Assembly: GCA_014529385.2 (NCBI GenBank)
Contig: CM043957.1
Location: 88,386,381 to 88,450,380, forward strand
Direction of reading: 5' to 3'
Origin: Adiantum capillus-veneris
Lineage: Eukaryota > Streptophyta > Polypodiopsida > Polypodiales > Pteridaceae
DNA: 64,000 nucleotides
The position numbers were made by a program, and so were the translations under genes. The notes beneath the pieces were generated by a model. That model saw only the letters and a list, made by a program, of their open reading frames with translations. It was not told where the DNA came from and did no database searches. How positions within the stretch are numbered: position 1 is the first letter of the stretch; every line of letters starts with the position of its first letter. Positions 31,261 through 42,539 of the stretch are shown piece by piece.

Positions 31261-33735
31261 AAAAAGTACGAACCATCAGCTCCTAGAAGTTCCAGCCAAG
31301 GCTAGAGGAGTACCAGCCAGCCAGAGCCATATGCAGCTTTACCCCCATATCCTTCTTAGTTCGAATCCTATACCTTGCCCAATCTCACATAGTTTTTTAT
31401 AAAGTATTGAACCAAAATATGGTAGTAAGGGCTATAAGCTAGACCACTAAGTACATAGTAGAAGGTCATATTTTTTGTAAGCCTGAAAAAAAGGCATCTA
31501 AACCATAGAATATTTAAGGTAGCATTATTACTCAATGTAGTGGACCAAGAATGTATAAAAACCAGATCACTACATCAAATCCAAGCAACTGATGTAGGTT
31601 AGATGTTTTGCAATCATCTATACTCAGATACTATCCAGGGTCCCCTTTTCAGAAACGTATCTTCCACGGTCAGATACGTTATTAGCCAGAGCTCGAGCCC
31701 AAACCAGAGTCAAGACAGCCATAATGCAGGCTGTATCAAGCTTTTACCAGATACAGATCCGAGAAGTATTATCTCGTGCCAGAAGAGTGCTAGCCAGATC
31801 TAGGGTTTCTAATGGAAATCCTATGCGACTTCCTCCGAGAAGTACACGCTCAAGCCAGAAGGGTACCAGCCTAAGTCCGTCAGAATTCTATGTGAAGCAT
31901 AACCATAATATCCAACCTCTCTGCATCAAAACTCCTCAGCCCAAGAAGTAACAGTACAATCTATGGAAGTATCAATCAGAACCCTAGTACCTTACTGGTT
32001 ATAAGTATATACCAAATCTCAAGCTGTGAAGAAAAAAACCAACATTTTCATGTAAACACCAGGTTGTTTAAGCATAAAACCAAAATCCCCAATTTTTTAT
32101 GCCGGCATACCAAGAGCTTCTTCCAAATTTAGTTATGAAAAATCTATAACCAAGTAATACAGTCTGAATCTGCAAGTTAAGATCAATTTCCTTTTACCAT
32201 GGTATCATACAACTTTTATTTAGTAAACAACTCAGAAAGTCATCAGCTCCGAGAAGTATAATCCACGCCAAAAGAGCAACAGCCAAAGCCAGAGTTCCTC
32301 ATGGAAATCTATGCGACTAGACGTATTTTCTTAGGCCAGAAAGGTACCAGCCAAAGCTAGTCGGAATTTCATGTAAAGCACAACATCTTATGCCATACTT
32401 ATCAAATCTCACAGTATCAGCAATCCTCAGCTCCGAGAAGTAAGAGCACAAGCTAGGGAAGTATCAGTTAGTAACCTTTAAGCCTACTTGGTTAGAAATA
32501 CCAAATACCAAGCTGTGAAAAAACCAGAAATTGCATGTATATAACCGGTTGTGAAGCATAAAACCTAGATTCCATTGAAAAGAAAAACCAGTGTTCTTCA
32601 TGGCGGAATAACCAGAAATACCAACCAGATTTCTGCCATAATGCAGGTTGTATCAAGCTTTTACAAGATCCAGATCCGAGAAGTATTATCTCGTGCCAGA
32701 AGAGTACTAGGCAGAGCTAGGGTTTCCAAATCCTATGCGACTTCCTCCGAGAAGTACAAGCTCAAGCCAGAAGGTTAACAGCCTAAGTCCGTCTGAATTC
32801 TATGTAAAGCATGACCATAATATCCAACCCCACTGTATCAAAACTCCTCAGTCCGAGAAGTAAAAGTACAATCTATGGAAGTACCAATCATAACTCTAGT
32901 AACTTACCTGGTTATAAGTATATACCCAATCTCAAGCTATGAATAGAAAAACCAGAATTTTCATGTAAAGACCAGGTTGTTTAATCATAAAACCAAAATC
33001 CCCAAATTTGTTTGTCGGCATACCAAGAGCTTCTTTCAGATTTAGTTATGAAAAAACTATAACCAAGTAAAGCATCCAAGTAATACAGTCTGAATCTGCA
33101 AGTTAAGATCAATTTCATTTAACCATAGTATCATACATCTTTTAGTTAGTAAACAACTCAGAAAGTCATCAACTCCGAGAAGCATAATCCCAGGCCAAAA
33201 GAGCAACAGCCAGAGCCAGAATTTGCATGTAAAAAACCAGATTCTTTTTAAAAGCAAACCAATGTTCTTCATGGCAGTATAACCAGAAATACCAACCAGA
33301 TTTCAGCCATATACTCACCAAAACAAAACCCAATGTACTTTATGTCACTGCCAGATTAGATGCAAACAAAACTAAGTGTGAGTGCTTCTTTCAACTTTAG
33401 TTATGAAATACCTATAACCAAGTAAAGCATCCAAGTAATACAATCCGAATCTGCAAGTTAAGATCAACTTACTTTTACCATAGTATCATACATCTTTTAG
33501 TTAGTAAACAACTCAGAAAGTCATCAGCTCCGAGAACTATAATCCCAGGCCAAAAGAGCAACAGCCAGAGCCAGAATTTGCATGTAAAAAACCAGAATCC
33601 TTTGAAAAGAAAACCAATATTCTTCATGGCGGTATAACCAGAAATACCAACCAAATTTCAGCCATATACTCACCAAAACAAAACTCAGAATACTTTATGT
33701 CACTGCCAGATTAGATGCCAAATAAAACTAAGTGT
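31260..33735. repeat. diverged tandem array, units of about 917-926 and 355 bp
   Basis: Anchor strings recur. GTATCAAGCTTTTAC-AGAT occurs at 31733 and 32650 (offset 917). CTCAGAAAGTCATCA occurs at 32231, 33157 and 33512 (offsets 926 and 355). ACCAGAAATACCAACCA occurs near 32612, 33281 and 33637. Within units a shorter motif, CTCCGAGAAGTA followed by GCCAGAAGAG and AGCCAGAGCCAG, recurs many times. No coding frame runs through the array. Confidence 0.85.
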
Positions 33736-34549
33736 GAGTGTTAGGTATGCAGTAAAAAACCAAATTTTTTCACTACTTGCAACACGAATGAACATAACTT
33801 TCCATCTCAAGGAAAGGTTTCCACATTACCAAGCATTATTACTATTATATTATGCAAAGAAAATCGACCTGAGACGAAGCAGTAGCCAATGGTTGGACCT
33901 CCAATACTTGCTTCCCTTTCGCCATGGTTTAATACACACCAAGTACTCCTTCTTATGCACTAACCTTCAGTTACCACACAGTTTCAAACTCACATACTCG
34001 CCAGCTAAATGAGGGAGACCCTCACCTTTTATACATTCGCAGCTCGGATGCCCGAATATCCTTCAACTTGCAGCTCAATTCCAGCTATGCACTCAGGTTG
34101 CCTTGAATGGCCCATGTGCTTCGTCATCGCTGTCGCCACCTACGCTTCCCAGCTTCGTCATTGAATCAACGCGCTGTCGAGAATCCGCCATCCCTCTTTA
34201 TGCGCTCTGAGTGAGCCCCTATTCTTAGAAAACCTCACTTAAGGGAAAATTTCCCTTTTAAAACATTTTATAAAGCCCAGCTTCCCACGAGGCAGGTTCT
34301 GCTGCATATACCTCAATTAGATTCACTTTTTTATTTAATTCAAAGGCTTTACCATATCACCTAGTATGCATAGATAATAGTGTTTAGGTTTGCTCCCATC
34401 AATGGTGTTTGAAGTTGTCGGGATGCTCCATCCCAAGGATTAGATCCCCATAGTACCTTTTAACTCAATAGGGTGTGAATTTCATACTGTAGGGGCCTTT
34501 GCACAAGGGAGCCTAAAATCCTCCATTTTAAGCTAATACTCCTTGCCAC

Positions 34550-34550
<1 letters not shown>
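33736..34550. other. no supported gene
   Basis: A 92-codon open frame (33734-34012) has no recognisable features and begins in the array. The rest is non-coding. Confidence 0.35.

Positions 34551-34630
<80 letters not shown>
34551..34630. repeat. (GT)n microsatellite at edge of copy B
   Basis: About 40 GT units; homology with copy A begins at the base after it. Confidence 0.97.
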
Positions 34631-34632
<2 letters not shown>

Positions 34633-35329
34633 CCCACAATGTGATGTACACATATATTAACCTTCAACCTTGTTATCTTCTTGAGTACACTTTCATTCAT
34701 ACCACCCATTTAGACGTATCACTAGTTTCTAGATGCATCTGGATTCAATCCGGCCGTTGAGATAGGTCAAGTGTTGAGAACTCCTCCCCTCTGCAAATGC
34801 TTCCACAACTACGATGTATGTTGAAATTTTATAAAAGTGTAACTTGTATATTTTTGCATAGACCCCTTGGGAGGGGTATCTCTCATTCTGATACTGAAGT
34901 AGTTTTTCCTTCTTGATCCTCTAGAAGATACTGATGGCTATTGAAATTAGCCTTCTACATGGTGAGTCTCTTGTGTAGGTGGAATATCTTTAACTTCTTG
35001 CTTTCAAGATTTGTCTAGAATGTAACCTCATAGCAGTCACATTCATTCACCTTTTTCTCGAGTTGTTCCACTTGTGTAGTTAAATGCTTGATAGATTCTT
35101 CTTAGCTATATGCGGCTCCCTTGATCTTGCTTACAAGCAAAAACATTTGTTGAGAATAATCTTCAATATCTTGCAAAGTGCCGATTGTTCTTGGTAAGAC
35201 TACCTAACTTGTGGTGGCTTCCATGAGTGTAAGAGTCGTGGTGCTTATAAACGATACCACCTCAGCAATGGGATCTGGTATCATCTATGTAACAATTCAC
35301 TCGCGCAGGGTTTTATATTCTTTATCTTT

Positions 35330-36166
35330 TGTTTTGTTATTTGCTAATTATCCTTTGGTTCTATAAGAGGTGATGCCATAGATAACTTCATTGTTTCAAC
35401 CTTTGCCTTCTTTGTAGCCTCTTTCTCTTTCTCTCTCGCTTCTTTTATAAGACTCTCAGCCTATCCTTCCCTATATAATCTCTCTACCTCTTCTTTGAGG
35501 TTTATGGCCTATACAAGAGATGCAATTTTGATGTTCTTGGGGTGTCCACTCTATAATCATTTTATTATGCCACATGATCTCAACGAGAGGGGTTTTTTAT
35601 TTTGGAAAGTTTAAGCATTTTAGCAGAGATACATTAACACAAAGGGTTTCTTTGAAAAACCCATTAATTCATCCAAAAACGAGGCTCAATCTATTCATGT
35701 CAATATTTTAATAAAGGTTTTTTTTAAGTACCCTACAAACACACATTATATAGGGGGTTCTTAATAGTGGACCCCCACAGGTGGTGGGAGGGTTTATTCT
35801 CACCCAATGCTCTTTTAAATTTCCATGGAGTGCGTGCTCTCTTTTGTAGGAGGCCCTCTCTCTTTCTTATCTTGATTCTCTTTGCACAAGATCTACAATG
35901 ATAATTTCTAGTACTTTCTTCAAAGACTTCTCTACTTTTTCTTGGTCAAAGTCAATAGGTGTATGAGTAGATGGGGGGACTCCTTTAGAGGGTGGAGGTA
36001 TAGATTGCCAAGGAGGTGTTGGGATTTTTTCTTCTTCCTCATAGGCCCTTTTACTCTCCTCTTCTTCCTTAGCCACTCTACTTCTTCTTGTTTGCTTGCA
36101 GCATCACTCGTTGCTTGGGTGAAATGTTTAGGCAACCAAGTTTTGGCGAGCCCTTTTTGGAATTAG
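35330..36166 (-). pseudogene. minus-strand degenerate charged/coiled-coil ORF (copy B)
   Basis: The counterpart of the copy A frames. Minus-strand frames show KHFTQATSDAASKQEEVEWL and then AKEEEESKRAYEEEEKIPTP, and later DFDQEKVEKSLKKVLEIIIV. Two overlapping frames (35867-36076 and 35932-36135) show that one shift separates the Gln/Glu-rich N-terminal part from the Pro-rich part. No domain is recognised. It lies 240 bases from the copia-like LTR and was probably part of the sequence into which that element inserted. Confidence 0.4.
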
Positions 36167-36397
36167 GCAAGCAAATTCCAAAAATATTCCTCCCTCTATA
36201 ACTCTCAATGCTCACTCACCCTTATGGAGTCTTCTCGTGACACTCTCTTCATATGACAAGGCCATGTCTCATCTTTCATTCAAATTTTTGATCACTTACT
36301 CACTTCTTCCCATTTACCAACGCACGGGACAAATGCAACATGTTGAGAGGCAACCTAGAAAACAAGATTGATAACTCCATAATGATAAATAAACCAA

Positions 36398-36402
36398 CTA
36401 TC
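36398..36402. repeat. target-site duplication CTATC, left
   Basis: Matches 40795-40799 exactly and sits directly beside the LTR end. Confidence 0.8.
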
Positions 36403-36625
36403 TGTGAGTGCGCCTGTGCGTGGATGCGTACGTGCGTGCACGGTGCGGTGCATGCATGGAAGGGGAAGAGCAGGAGACTAATGTGGGTGGAGAAACCTCT
36501 GGAACTAGTGAGTGAGGTGCTCCTTATTCATATCTGTATAATGAATAAGGGTATGTACATGTGGGTGGGTGGTCAAACACTGAACATCCAACCTGGGCAA
36601 AATACGTAGTGCCTTTATCCCAACA
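36403..36625 (-). repeat. 3' LTR of copia-like element, copy B (223 bp)
   Basis: Same start and end motifs as the 5' LTR at 40559-40794; lacks a short GAATGCG-containing insertion present there. Confidence 0.9.
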
Positions 36626-36975
36626 AACTCCCAGTTAAAGACAATGCGTTGATAAGTGAGGCCTACTAGCTAGACTACTAGTATGTACAAGAAACTAGGT
36701 GAGAGACTCTCTCAACCTATGCCCACTGGCTCACTCTATCGATCTACATACGGACGTATCGGCTCTGGTGGTAGGCGAGTGTGCGTACCCATGCTAGAGC
36801 ATGCATGTAAATCTCATAGACTACTCTATATGGTCTGTAAAATTCCATGAAGCGCCATGCTAGTGTCAGTCATCATACGACTGATTAGACCTGCTGCAAA
36901 TGCTTCCACTGCAGCTGCTAGATCGAGCCTCGACACTAACAAGTTGAACATGAGATGCCCGATGCTGACAAAAAT

Positions 36976-37239
36976 CTATGAAAACCTGGCTGTACTCACC
37001 TCCCTTGTGCTATCTGCAATCACTACATCGTCGGGACTATCCATTACGTATGGATGTGTCAACATGAACATCAGGAAGACTACATCCCTATCACCCATAG
37101 GCAAAATTGTGCATCCTGGCACCAACTCATCATCCTCTAACATGAGCATATCAAAGAAATCCATATCTTTCAGCTTTGTCTGTCTCTCTAGGGAACATAC
37201 CTGCTCTACCTTTGTCTGACAAGACCTGTTGTGTCTCAC
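36976..37239 (-). pseudogene. distal ORF of copia-like element, copy B
   Basis: An 87-residue frame equivalent to 28160-28417 (DMDFFDMLMLEDDELVPGCT, then MGDRDVVFLMFMLTHPYVMD). The core is nearly identical between copies; the first dozen residues differ because of a small indel. It occupies the place of integrase/polymerase in an autonomous copia element. It may be the tail of the gag-protease polyprotein or a separate ORF. No function can be assigned. Confidence 0.45.
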
Positions 37240-37319
37240 TAGAGCACTTCCACTCTATCTTTATCTTTAGAGAGTCTACTGGCACGTCATGCACAGCTAA
37301 ATTTTATGTCTCATGAGCA

Positions 37320-37965
37320 TGGTGGAGCTCACCTACGAAAGAGACACGTCTCGTCTCTCCCTCAAAGCATGCCAGCAACAAAACCAAGACTATGTCATCT
37401 CGAACCTCAGACACATGCATAGGATATACCAGGCTATTGCGGGCTCCTCTAGAAATCACTAATGAATCACAATGCATTTGGAAAAACTTCTCTCTAAACA
37501 GTATCTGACAACCAAAGTCTGCTAACTATCTCACTGAGATCAAGCTATGTCTCAGCTGAGGATCGTAGCGCACATGTCGTAGCGTGTATGATGCACCATT
37601 GGGCAATTAAAAACAAGCGTCTCCGTTACCCTCTATGTCAAACACCGAACCATTGGCCAAGTGTACACAGCCAAAACTACCACTAGAAAAGGTGCTAAAC
37701 CAGTCATGATGCGGTGTGACATGAAAAACTGCATCATCATCTAGCAACCAACATGGAGAAGTGTCATTGCTCAAAGACATGTAATCAAGAGGAACGCTAA
37801 AGGAAAATGTGACATCACCTTCATTACATATAAAGCCAGTGCTTTACCATGTGTCAAAACCTCAAGTGCACCATGCATAGATCTTTGCTATTGTCTCATA
37901 TGCCTAAACCAATAGCGCCTAATGTGCCATGTGTGACCACAATTCCAATATCGTACGTATCAGCA
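37320..37965 (-). pseudogene. copia zinc knuckle, protease and pre-integrase-like part, copy B
   Basis: The zinc knuckle region near 37925-37965 reads YWNCGHTWHIRRYW, so the first and last Cys positions are both Tyr. The protease region (about 37660-37770) keeps CWLLDDDAVFHVTPHHDWF with the same DDDA site as copy A, then FSTFSSGSFGCVHL. Further along, LPNGASYTLRHVRY and LISVR correspond to the pre-integrase bridge, and FREKFFQMHCDSLVISRGAR follows. Stops and shifts interrupt it. Confidence 0.72.
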
Positions 37966-39818
37966 AGAACGAGACCGTCGTCTCTCAACGTCACACATGT
38001 TTCCTGCCATAAGTGAACGCCAAAATGGAAACAAAGTGGGAGATCACTTGGCCACTACACAATCATGAAAACCATGACCAATAATATCAAAACCAATGCT
38101 CATATATGCATAAAACAACTCCACAATTTTCTATCTACAAGCATAAACTGGGACAAACTCCTCAATCAAGCGTAAAGCGCATAACCATATATGTAAGTAG
38201 AGATCAAACTAGCTCAAAATACATCCCACAAGAGAAACTGGCTGCACAAATTTGTAAAAACTTTGAAATGTGTGACTGTAGCCACACAAGCATACGCAAT
38301 CCTCACTCCTGCGAGAGTGGATACAAGAACACCAAACTGTGTCCAAGCTGACAAAACTTGTCAAAGTGAGAGTAAACACTCGATCACCGTCAAAGTGGGA
38401 ATATATCAACCATTATGCAAGATGTCATAACAGTGCAAACTTTTATGGCAAGAAGACCGGGAAAAATGAACAGAATTTCCTTTGCGGAATGAGTCAAAAC
38501 TCAACGCAAAGTACAAGCCAAAAAACTGCAGATAACTGCCAGAGTGGGAGTGAACTTGACCACTAAAACATCAGAGAGTAAACTCCAAATACGCATAACC
38601 ATGGCAAGAATTTGAGAAAAATCTAGAAGAGTTTCCTCTGAAAACTAAGCAAAAGCTCAAAAAATCTCACCAAATACGCATGAAAATAGACAGTGTCTCA
38701 GTAGCAAAATCCACAAATGGCATACATAGCACTACCAAAACCTTGACAAAACAACTCACTCCTAATCGAGTGGCTCTATGGACGTATACCTGTCCAAAAA
38801 CACTTGTAAACTTGCGACCTGCGACTTGTGAGCTAAGGCTAGCTCAAACTGTATCCGCATATTGTATACATGGCATGAAACTGCACAAGACCGTGCCTAA
38901 AGCTCTCTGAAATGCTCCACACAATCGTACATGAGCACTACATGTGTTGCATCAGCTGTATTGCAAAGACTGTGCAAACTGTGAGCAAAACAAATGGAAA
39001 ATTGGCACACACTACCTCATTGATCGGTAAACTTGTGGACTGGAAACGCCATCCAAGATCCAAGTGCGCTCAAGGAAAAAAAAAAACCTACTCTAGAATG
39101 GTACGTCAAAGCGATATATGTCGGTATGTATCGTCGAAGCCAAAAAACTGGGAAGTTTTCGAAGTCGAAATGCCCTGGAGACTATGTCGAAGCCGACGGG
39201 CCGCTCCAAAATGGGTACTAGAGAAGAGCCGATGCCGCTCTTGCTCTATGGTCTCCTACTGTGTCGAGGTCGGAAAAAAATCATTGATGTCATCTTTTGC
39301 CGCCAAGCGAAAGTACACTAGCCAAATAGCCGCCTGATCGGTGTCAAAATTGATACACCAAGCTAATGTCAAGGGTCAAGGCCGAGTCGCCGTGAGTCAC
39401 TAATTCTGAGGAGAACGCCAAAATGCCAAGAAAACCGTCAAAAACCGTGTCAAAACTGATGCCAAGGAGTAGAAGAAAATCATCAAAACAAAATCGGACT
39501 AATGTCCACGCTTACTCACCCGTACTTGCAAACGCCTGTGCCTGTGTGCATGAGCGCATGCCAAAAGTGCTCTCTGTCTACCTCTCACCTGCTTGCTATC
39601 TCTCTCTCTCACTCGCTCTCACTCTCAGCTGTTTCTCAAGCGGGGTCGAGGAGTCAGGGGGACGCTCGAGGGCGCTGAAGATCGAAAAACTCCGTGGGAC
39701 CGCTCCTTTGACTGTGAGTCGATGAACGGGGGGATGTGTGTGCACACACCCTTGCACACAAAAATTGATTCTCTGTCGAACCGCAGAACGCACTTCAGAC
39801 GGACGGAGGAGGTGGAGT

Positions 39819-39819
39819 A

Positions 39820-39842
<23 letters not shown>
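39819..39842. repeat. short (GT)n tract
   Basis: About 12 GT units inside the copia-like element. Confidence 0.9.
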
Positions 39843-39855
<13 letters not shown>

Positions 39856-39885
39856 CGTGCGTGTTCAAACACTACCACAAACCTC

Positions 39886-40332
39886 CTAAGTCTTTACCAG
39901 CACTGCTCTTCCTCTGCTTGATTGATGGCTGCTCCCGCTTTGCTGAGTTTGGCTGCTGCCCCGATTATGCTTGCTCGACTGCCTGCCTTCCCAAGCTTGG
40001 ATAAGATGCCCCCTTTTGCTTTGCATATCAACCTGATTATGGTTCAATTTCCCTAGCCTTTCCCCCATCCAAGCTTGGTCCGAGAGCTCATGGCCCTGCA
40101 AATGCCTTGCTAACTCTGCCTCGATTGCTGCCGTGGCTGCTTGAAATTTCCAAGCTTGCAAGCCTTCCAGGCTTGTCGATTTACCTGTCCGGGTGTGTGT
40201 GTCTCGTTGTCCTTCAAGCCAAGCTTTGCACACAAGCCTTGTATTTTGACTCTGGCTGCACGGTGACCTGCTTGAATGTTCCTCTGTGCCGACCTGCCTA
40301 CAGAGCTTTTCAAAAAAGCTCCAAGATTCCAC
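39886..40332 (-). CDS. 148-residue frame at 5' end of copia-like element, possibly gag-derived
   Basis: The longest minus-strand frame close to the primer site of copy B, where gag should start. It is Gln/Ser/Lys-rich with KFQAATAAIEAELARHLQGH, a likely amphipathic helix, and NHNQVDMQSKRGHLIQAWEG. It lacks the usual copia gag N-terminal signature (the LDG-x-N-Y-x-x-W type). Copy A has lost this part, so conservation cannot be judged. It may be a real gag variant or a chance frame in GC-rich DNA. Confidence 0.3.
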   Translation of the reverse strand: MESWSFFEKLCRQVGTEEHSSRSPCSQSQNTRLVCKAWLEGQRDTHTRTGKSTSLEGLQAWKFQAATAAIEAELARHLQGHELSDQAWMGERLGKLNHNQVDMQSKRGHLIQAWEGRQSSKHNRGSSQTQQSGSSHQSSRGRAVLVKT

Positions 40333-40547
40333 CTCTTCTACAGATCTCTATTTCTTGCACTGATTCCAGAGAATCTTCAAGATACCTCACACGACGCGAG
40401 AGGGACTGCCCACGCCAAGAAGCCGAGATCTCACCAATCTCGCTCGCGGATCCACCGCAAATCAACCCGATCCAGTGCCGCGAAGCACCGAGGTCCATGG
40501 GAACTCCGTTGTCGCTGAGAGACCGCTGCCGCCGCCAAGCCACAGCA

Positions 40548-40556
40548 CTGATACCA
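40548..40556 (-). promoter_or_regulatory. primer-binding site, tRNA-iMet type
   Basis: Minus strand TGGTATCAG, two bases (AG) inside the LTR end. It then diverges from the full iMet complement. Confidence 0.75.
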
Positions 40557-40558
40557 CT

Positions 40559-40794
40559 TGTGAATGCGTGAGTGCACGGATACGTGCATGCATGCATGGT
40601 GAGGTGCATGTAAGGAAGGGGAAGAGCACGAGACCGATGAGGGTGGAGCAAACTCTGGAACTAGTGAGTGAGGGGCTCCTTATTCATTATACATTCATAT
40701 ATGTATAATGAATAAGGGCATGTACACATGTGGGCGGACAGCCGGACATTGGACGTCCGGCCCGAGCAAAAGGCGTAGCACTTTTATCCCAACA
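40559..40794 (-). repeat. 5' LTR of copia-like element, copy B (236 bp)
   Basis: Minus strand TGTTGGGATAAAAGTGCTACGCC at the high end, CA at the low end; matches 36403-36625 and 27581-27807. Confidence 0.9.
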
Positions 40795-40799
40795 CTATC
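40795..40799. repeat. target-site duplication CTATC, right
   Basis: Exact match to 36398-36402. Confidence 0.8.
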
Positions 40800-40815
40800 T
40801 TTCCCCTTTGGAATC

Positions 40816-40828
40816 TCTCTCCCTCCCT

Positions 40829-40860
<32 letters not shown>

Positions 40861-40935
40861 ATTGCTTGATTTCGTTCAATGCTAAGTCTCTTCGGAGGGA
40901 GGGAGGGAGGGGGAGAGGAGAGGGAGAGGGAGAGG
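40816..40935. repeat. pyrimidine tract facing purine tract
   Basis: CTCTCTCCCTCCCTCCCTCC and (CT)n at 40816-40861 face GGAGGGAGGGAGGGAGGGGG and GAGAGGGAGAGG at 40895-40935. The arms can pair as an imperfect hairpin around a 34-base loop. Confidence 0.7.
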
Positions 40936-40999
40936 ACACAGACCATGAGTCATGGGCAATGACATGCCAGCTTTCAAAATGTTTCAAAGACAGCAAGAA

Positions 41000-41217
41000 C
41001 TAGGTTACTGAAAAGATGAACATCCATTAATAATAGAAAACATTACATTCCATATTGCTTGGAGTACATTTTAGCCGCACTTTATATGGTACACCACTAC
41101 ATTTCATTCCATATTACTTGCAGTACATAAGGCAACATTTTATATGGTGCAGCTGCAACATTACATAGGCTATTACTTGCACTACATAAGGCAATACTTT
41201 ATATGGTGCAATTGCAT
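41000..41217. other. no gene; short internal repeats
   Basis: CATTACATTCCATATTGCTTGGAGTACAT-like units (CATT-CAT-ATTACTTGCAGTACATAAGGCAA...TTTATATGGT) recur three times at roughly 60-base spacing between about 41040 and 41215. Confidence 0.6.
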
Positions 41218-42509
41218 TCATCTTTTGGAAGGCCCGGTAGTTGTAGTAGTCAAGAGAGAGTTCACCGCGCGTCCTAGCTGCTCCTTGAGTCTTCCCTCAT
41301 CTTCTTCCGTGATAATTCCAACTTTCTTCGAGCAACTGATAGCAAATTGACCCCTCTTATTTAAGTTTAGCAACAAGCGCATGTTGATTTCGTTGCGGAA
41401 TTGATGAAGGCAATACATATCTGTCATTGTCTTGAAAGCCTCTGAAAACCACTGTTTTCCATACATGGCCCCTCCATTGGGAATGGTCTCCATTGCATCC
41501 CAAGCTGATTTGATTTTGTTCTCAAGATCACCATACATTGTGGGAGTAGTAGACTGACAAGTTCTTTGATAGCTTTTGGGAGATTTGTGACAAAAAAAAT
41601 GAAGCAAATACCAAATTTATAGCCTTTGGGAGACCATTAATTTAATAATCAATAAACTATTACTGATGTAACACCACAACAGCAAGTTACTCTTTGACAC
41701 AATCAACAAAAAAATTGCAAAACTATGCACCATAATGTTTTAATTGAATGGGCATAGCCAAAAATGGTAGTAGGGTCCTCTTCCTAACATTACTTGCCAA
41801 AAATTTAAAAAAACGGCAAATGCTACGGATCTATAGCTGGATAGGTTCTATCCTGGCTAAGTGCATTGAATATATCAACATCAGATAGAACAGGCTAATG
41901 GATAAGCATGTTCTCATTTTGGCTAAGCCCTAGTGCATGCAAAAATATATATATATATTTGTATGCAAGATATGGTTTGTGATTTTTCACCTAATCCATG
42001 AAGTTTGGGCATGTCCACGACGGCTCCTTGCAAATACAAACATTGTATAATTTGACATGACCATCTTTTTTGTGGGACTCTACTTTGAACACCTCATGCA
42101 AACCATCTACCCCACATATCTCCTCTATCACCTTTGTCTTCATCACTAGCACACGGCTGATCTTGCAAGTAGCATCTCCGAAAATGGATGATTGATACCG
42201 TATGTGCACACCATTCCGTATTGTGGCTCATGCACTACCTTGAGGAGTGGCTATATCATCTGACCTGATAGGCATGTTCCTCTAGTTTTGAGCAGTAGAA
42301 ACTGCAGTATGAGGATGAGCTCCTTCATTGCTAAACTTCACTTGATACCCCCCTTCAAACAATAGTTGCACCTCCTCACTGGTTAGGTTGGTGCCAACAT
42401 GCACGAGCCAAATGTGTGGTGGCCGTTGAGGCTGTGGCTCTATGTTTTGATCCACTATGTAGCAATGTAACACATGATCTGGACAAAACCAAAACCATTG
42501 GTGCACCAC
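41218..42509 (-). pseudogene. possible two-part minus-strand gene with SWIM-like cysteine motif
   Basis: Reading down the minus strand, 42509-42282 encodes FCPDHVLHCYIVDQNIEPQP and PPHIWLVHVGTNLTSEEVQL. The same frame, after two stops, gives 42209-41991 with GVDGLHEVFKVESHKKDGHV and VCICKEPSWTCPNFMD. The Cys-x-Cys and later Cys resemble a SWIM zinc finger as in MULE/FAR1-type proteins, but the final His is absent. A third part, 41607-41218, is in another frame after a possible acceptor (CTTGTCAG near 41560). It reads MYGDLENKIKSAWDAMETIP and EAFKTMTDMYCLHQFRNEIN. It could be a decayed transposase-derived gene or a host gene with unresolved introns. Family not established. Confidence 0.4.
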
Positions 42510-42539
42510 ACCTTTGGGATGCTTTTGGTATCCCTCAAA

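Larger units (their letters stand above)
34631..38964. repeat. duplicated segment, copy B
   Basis: Colinear partner of 25285-30138. It lacks the solo LTR and second 222-bp unit of copy A, and has about 27 bases near 36000 that copy A lacks. Confidence 0.93.
36403..40794 (-). mobile_element. complete non-autonomous copia-like element (4.4 kb)
   Basis: Flanked by CTATC duplicates, with LTRs of 223 and 236 bp (TGTTGGGATAAA... on the minus strand, ending CA), a tRNA-iMet primer site and a polypurine-like AACTGGGAGTT. The internal 3.9 kb has relics of gag, a zinc knuckle and protease but no integrase core or reverse transcriptase motif in any frame I could read. It must have moved with enzymes from another element. 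LTRs differ at many positions, so it is not recent. Confidence 0.88.
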
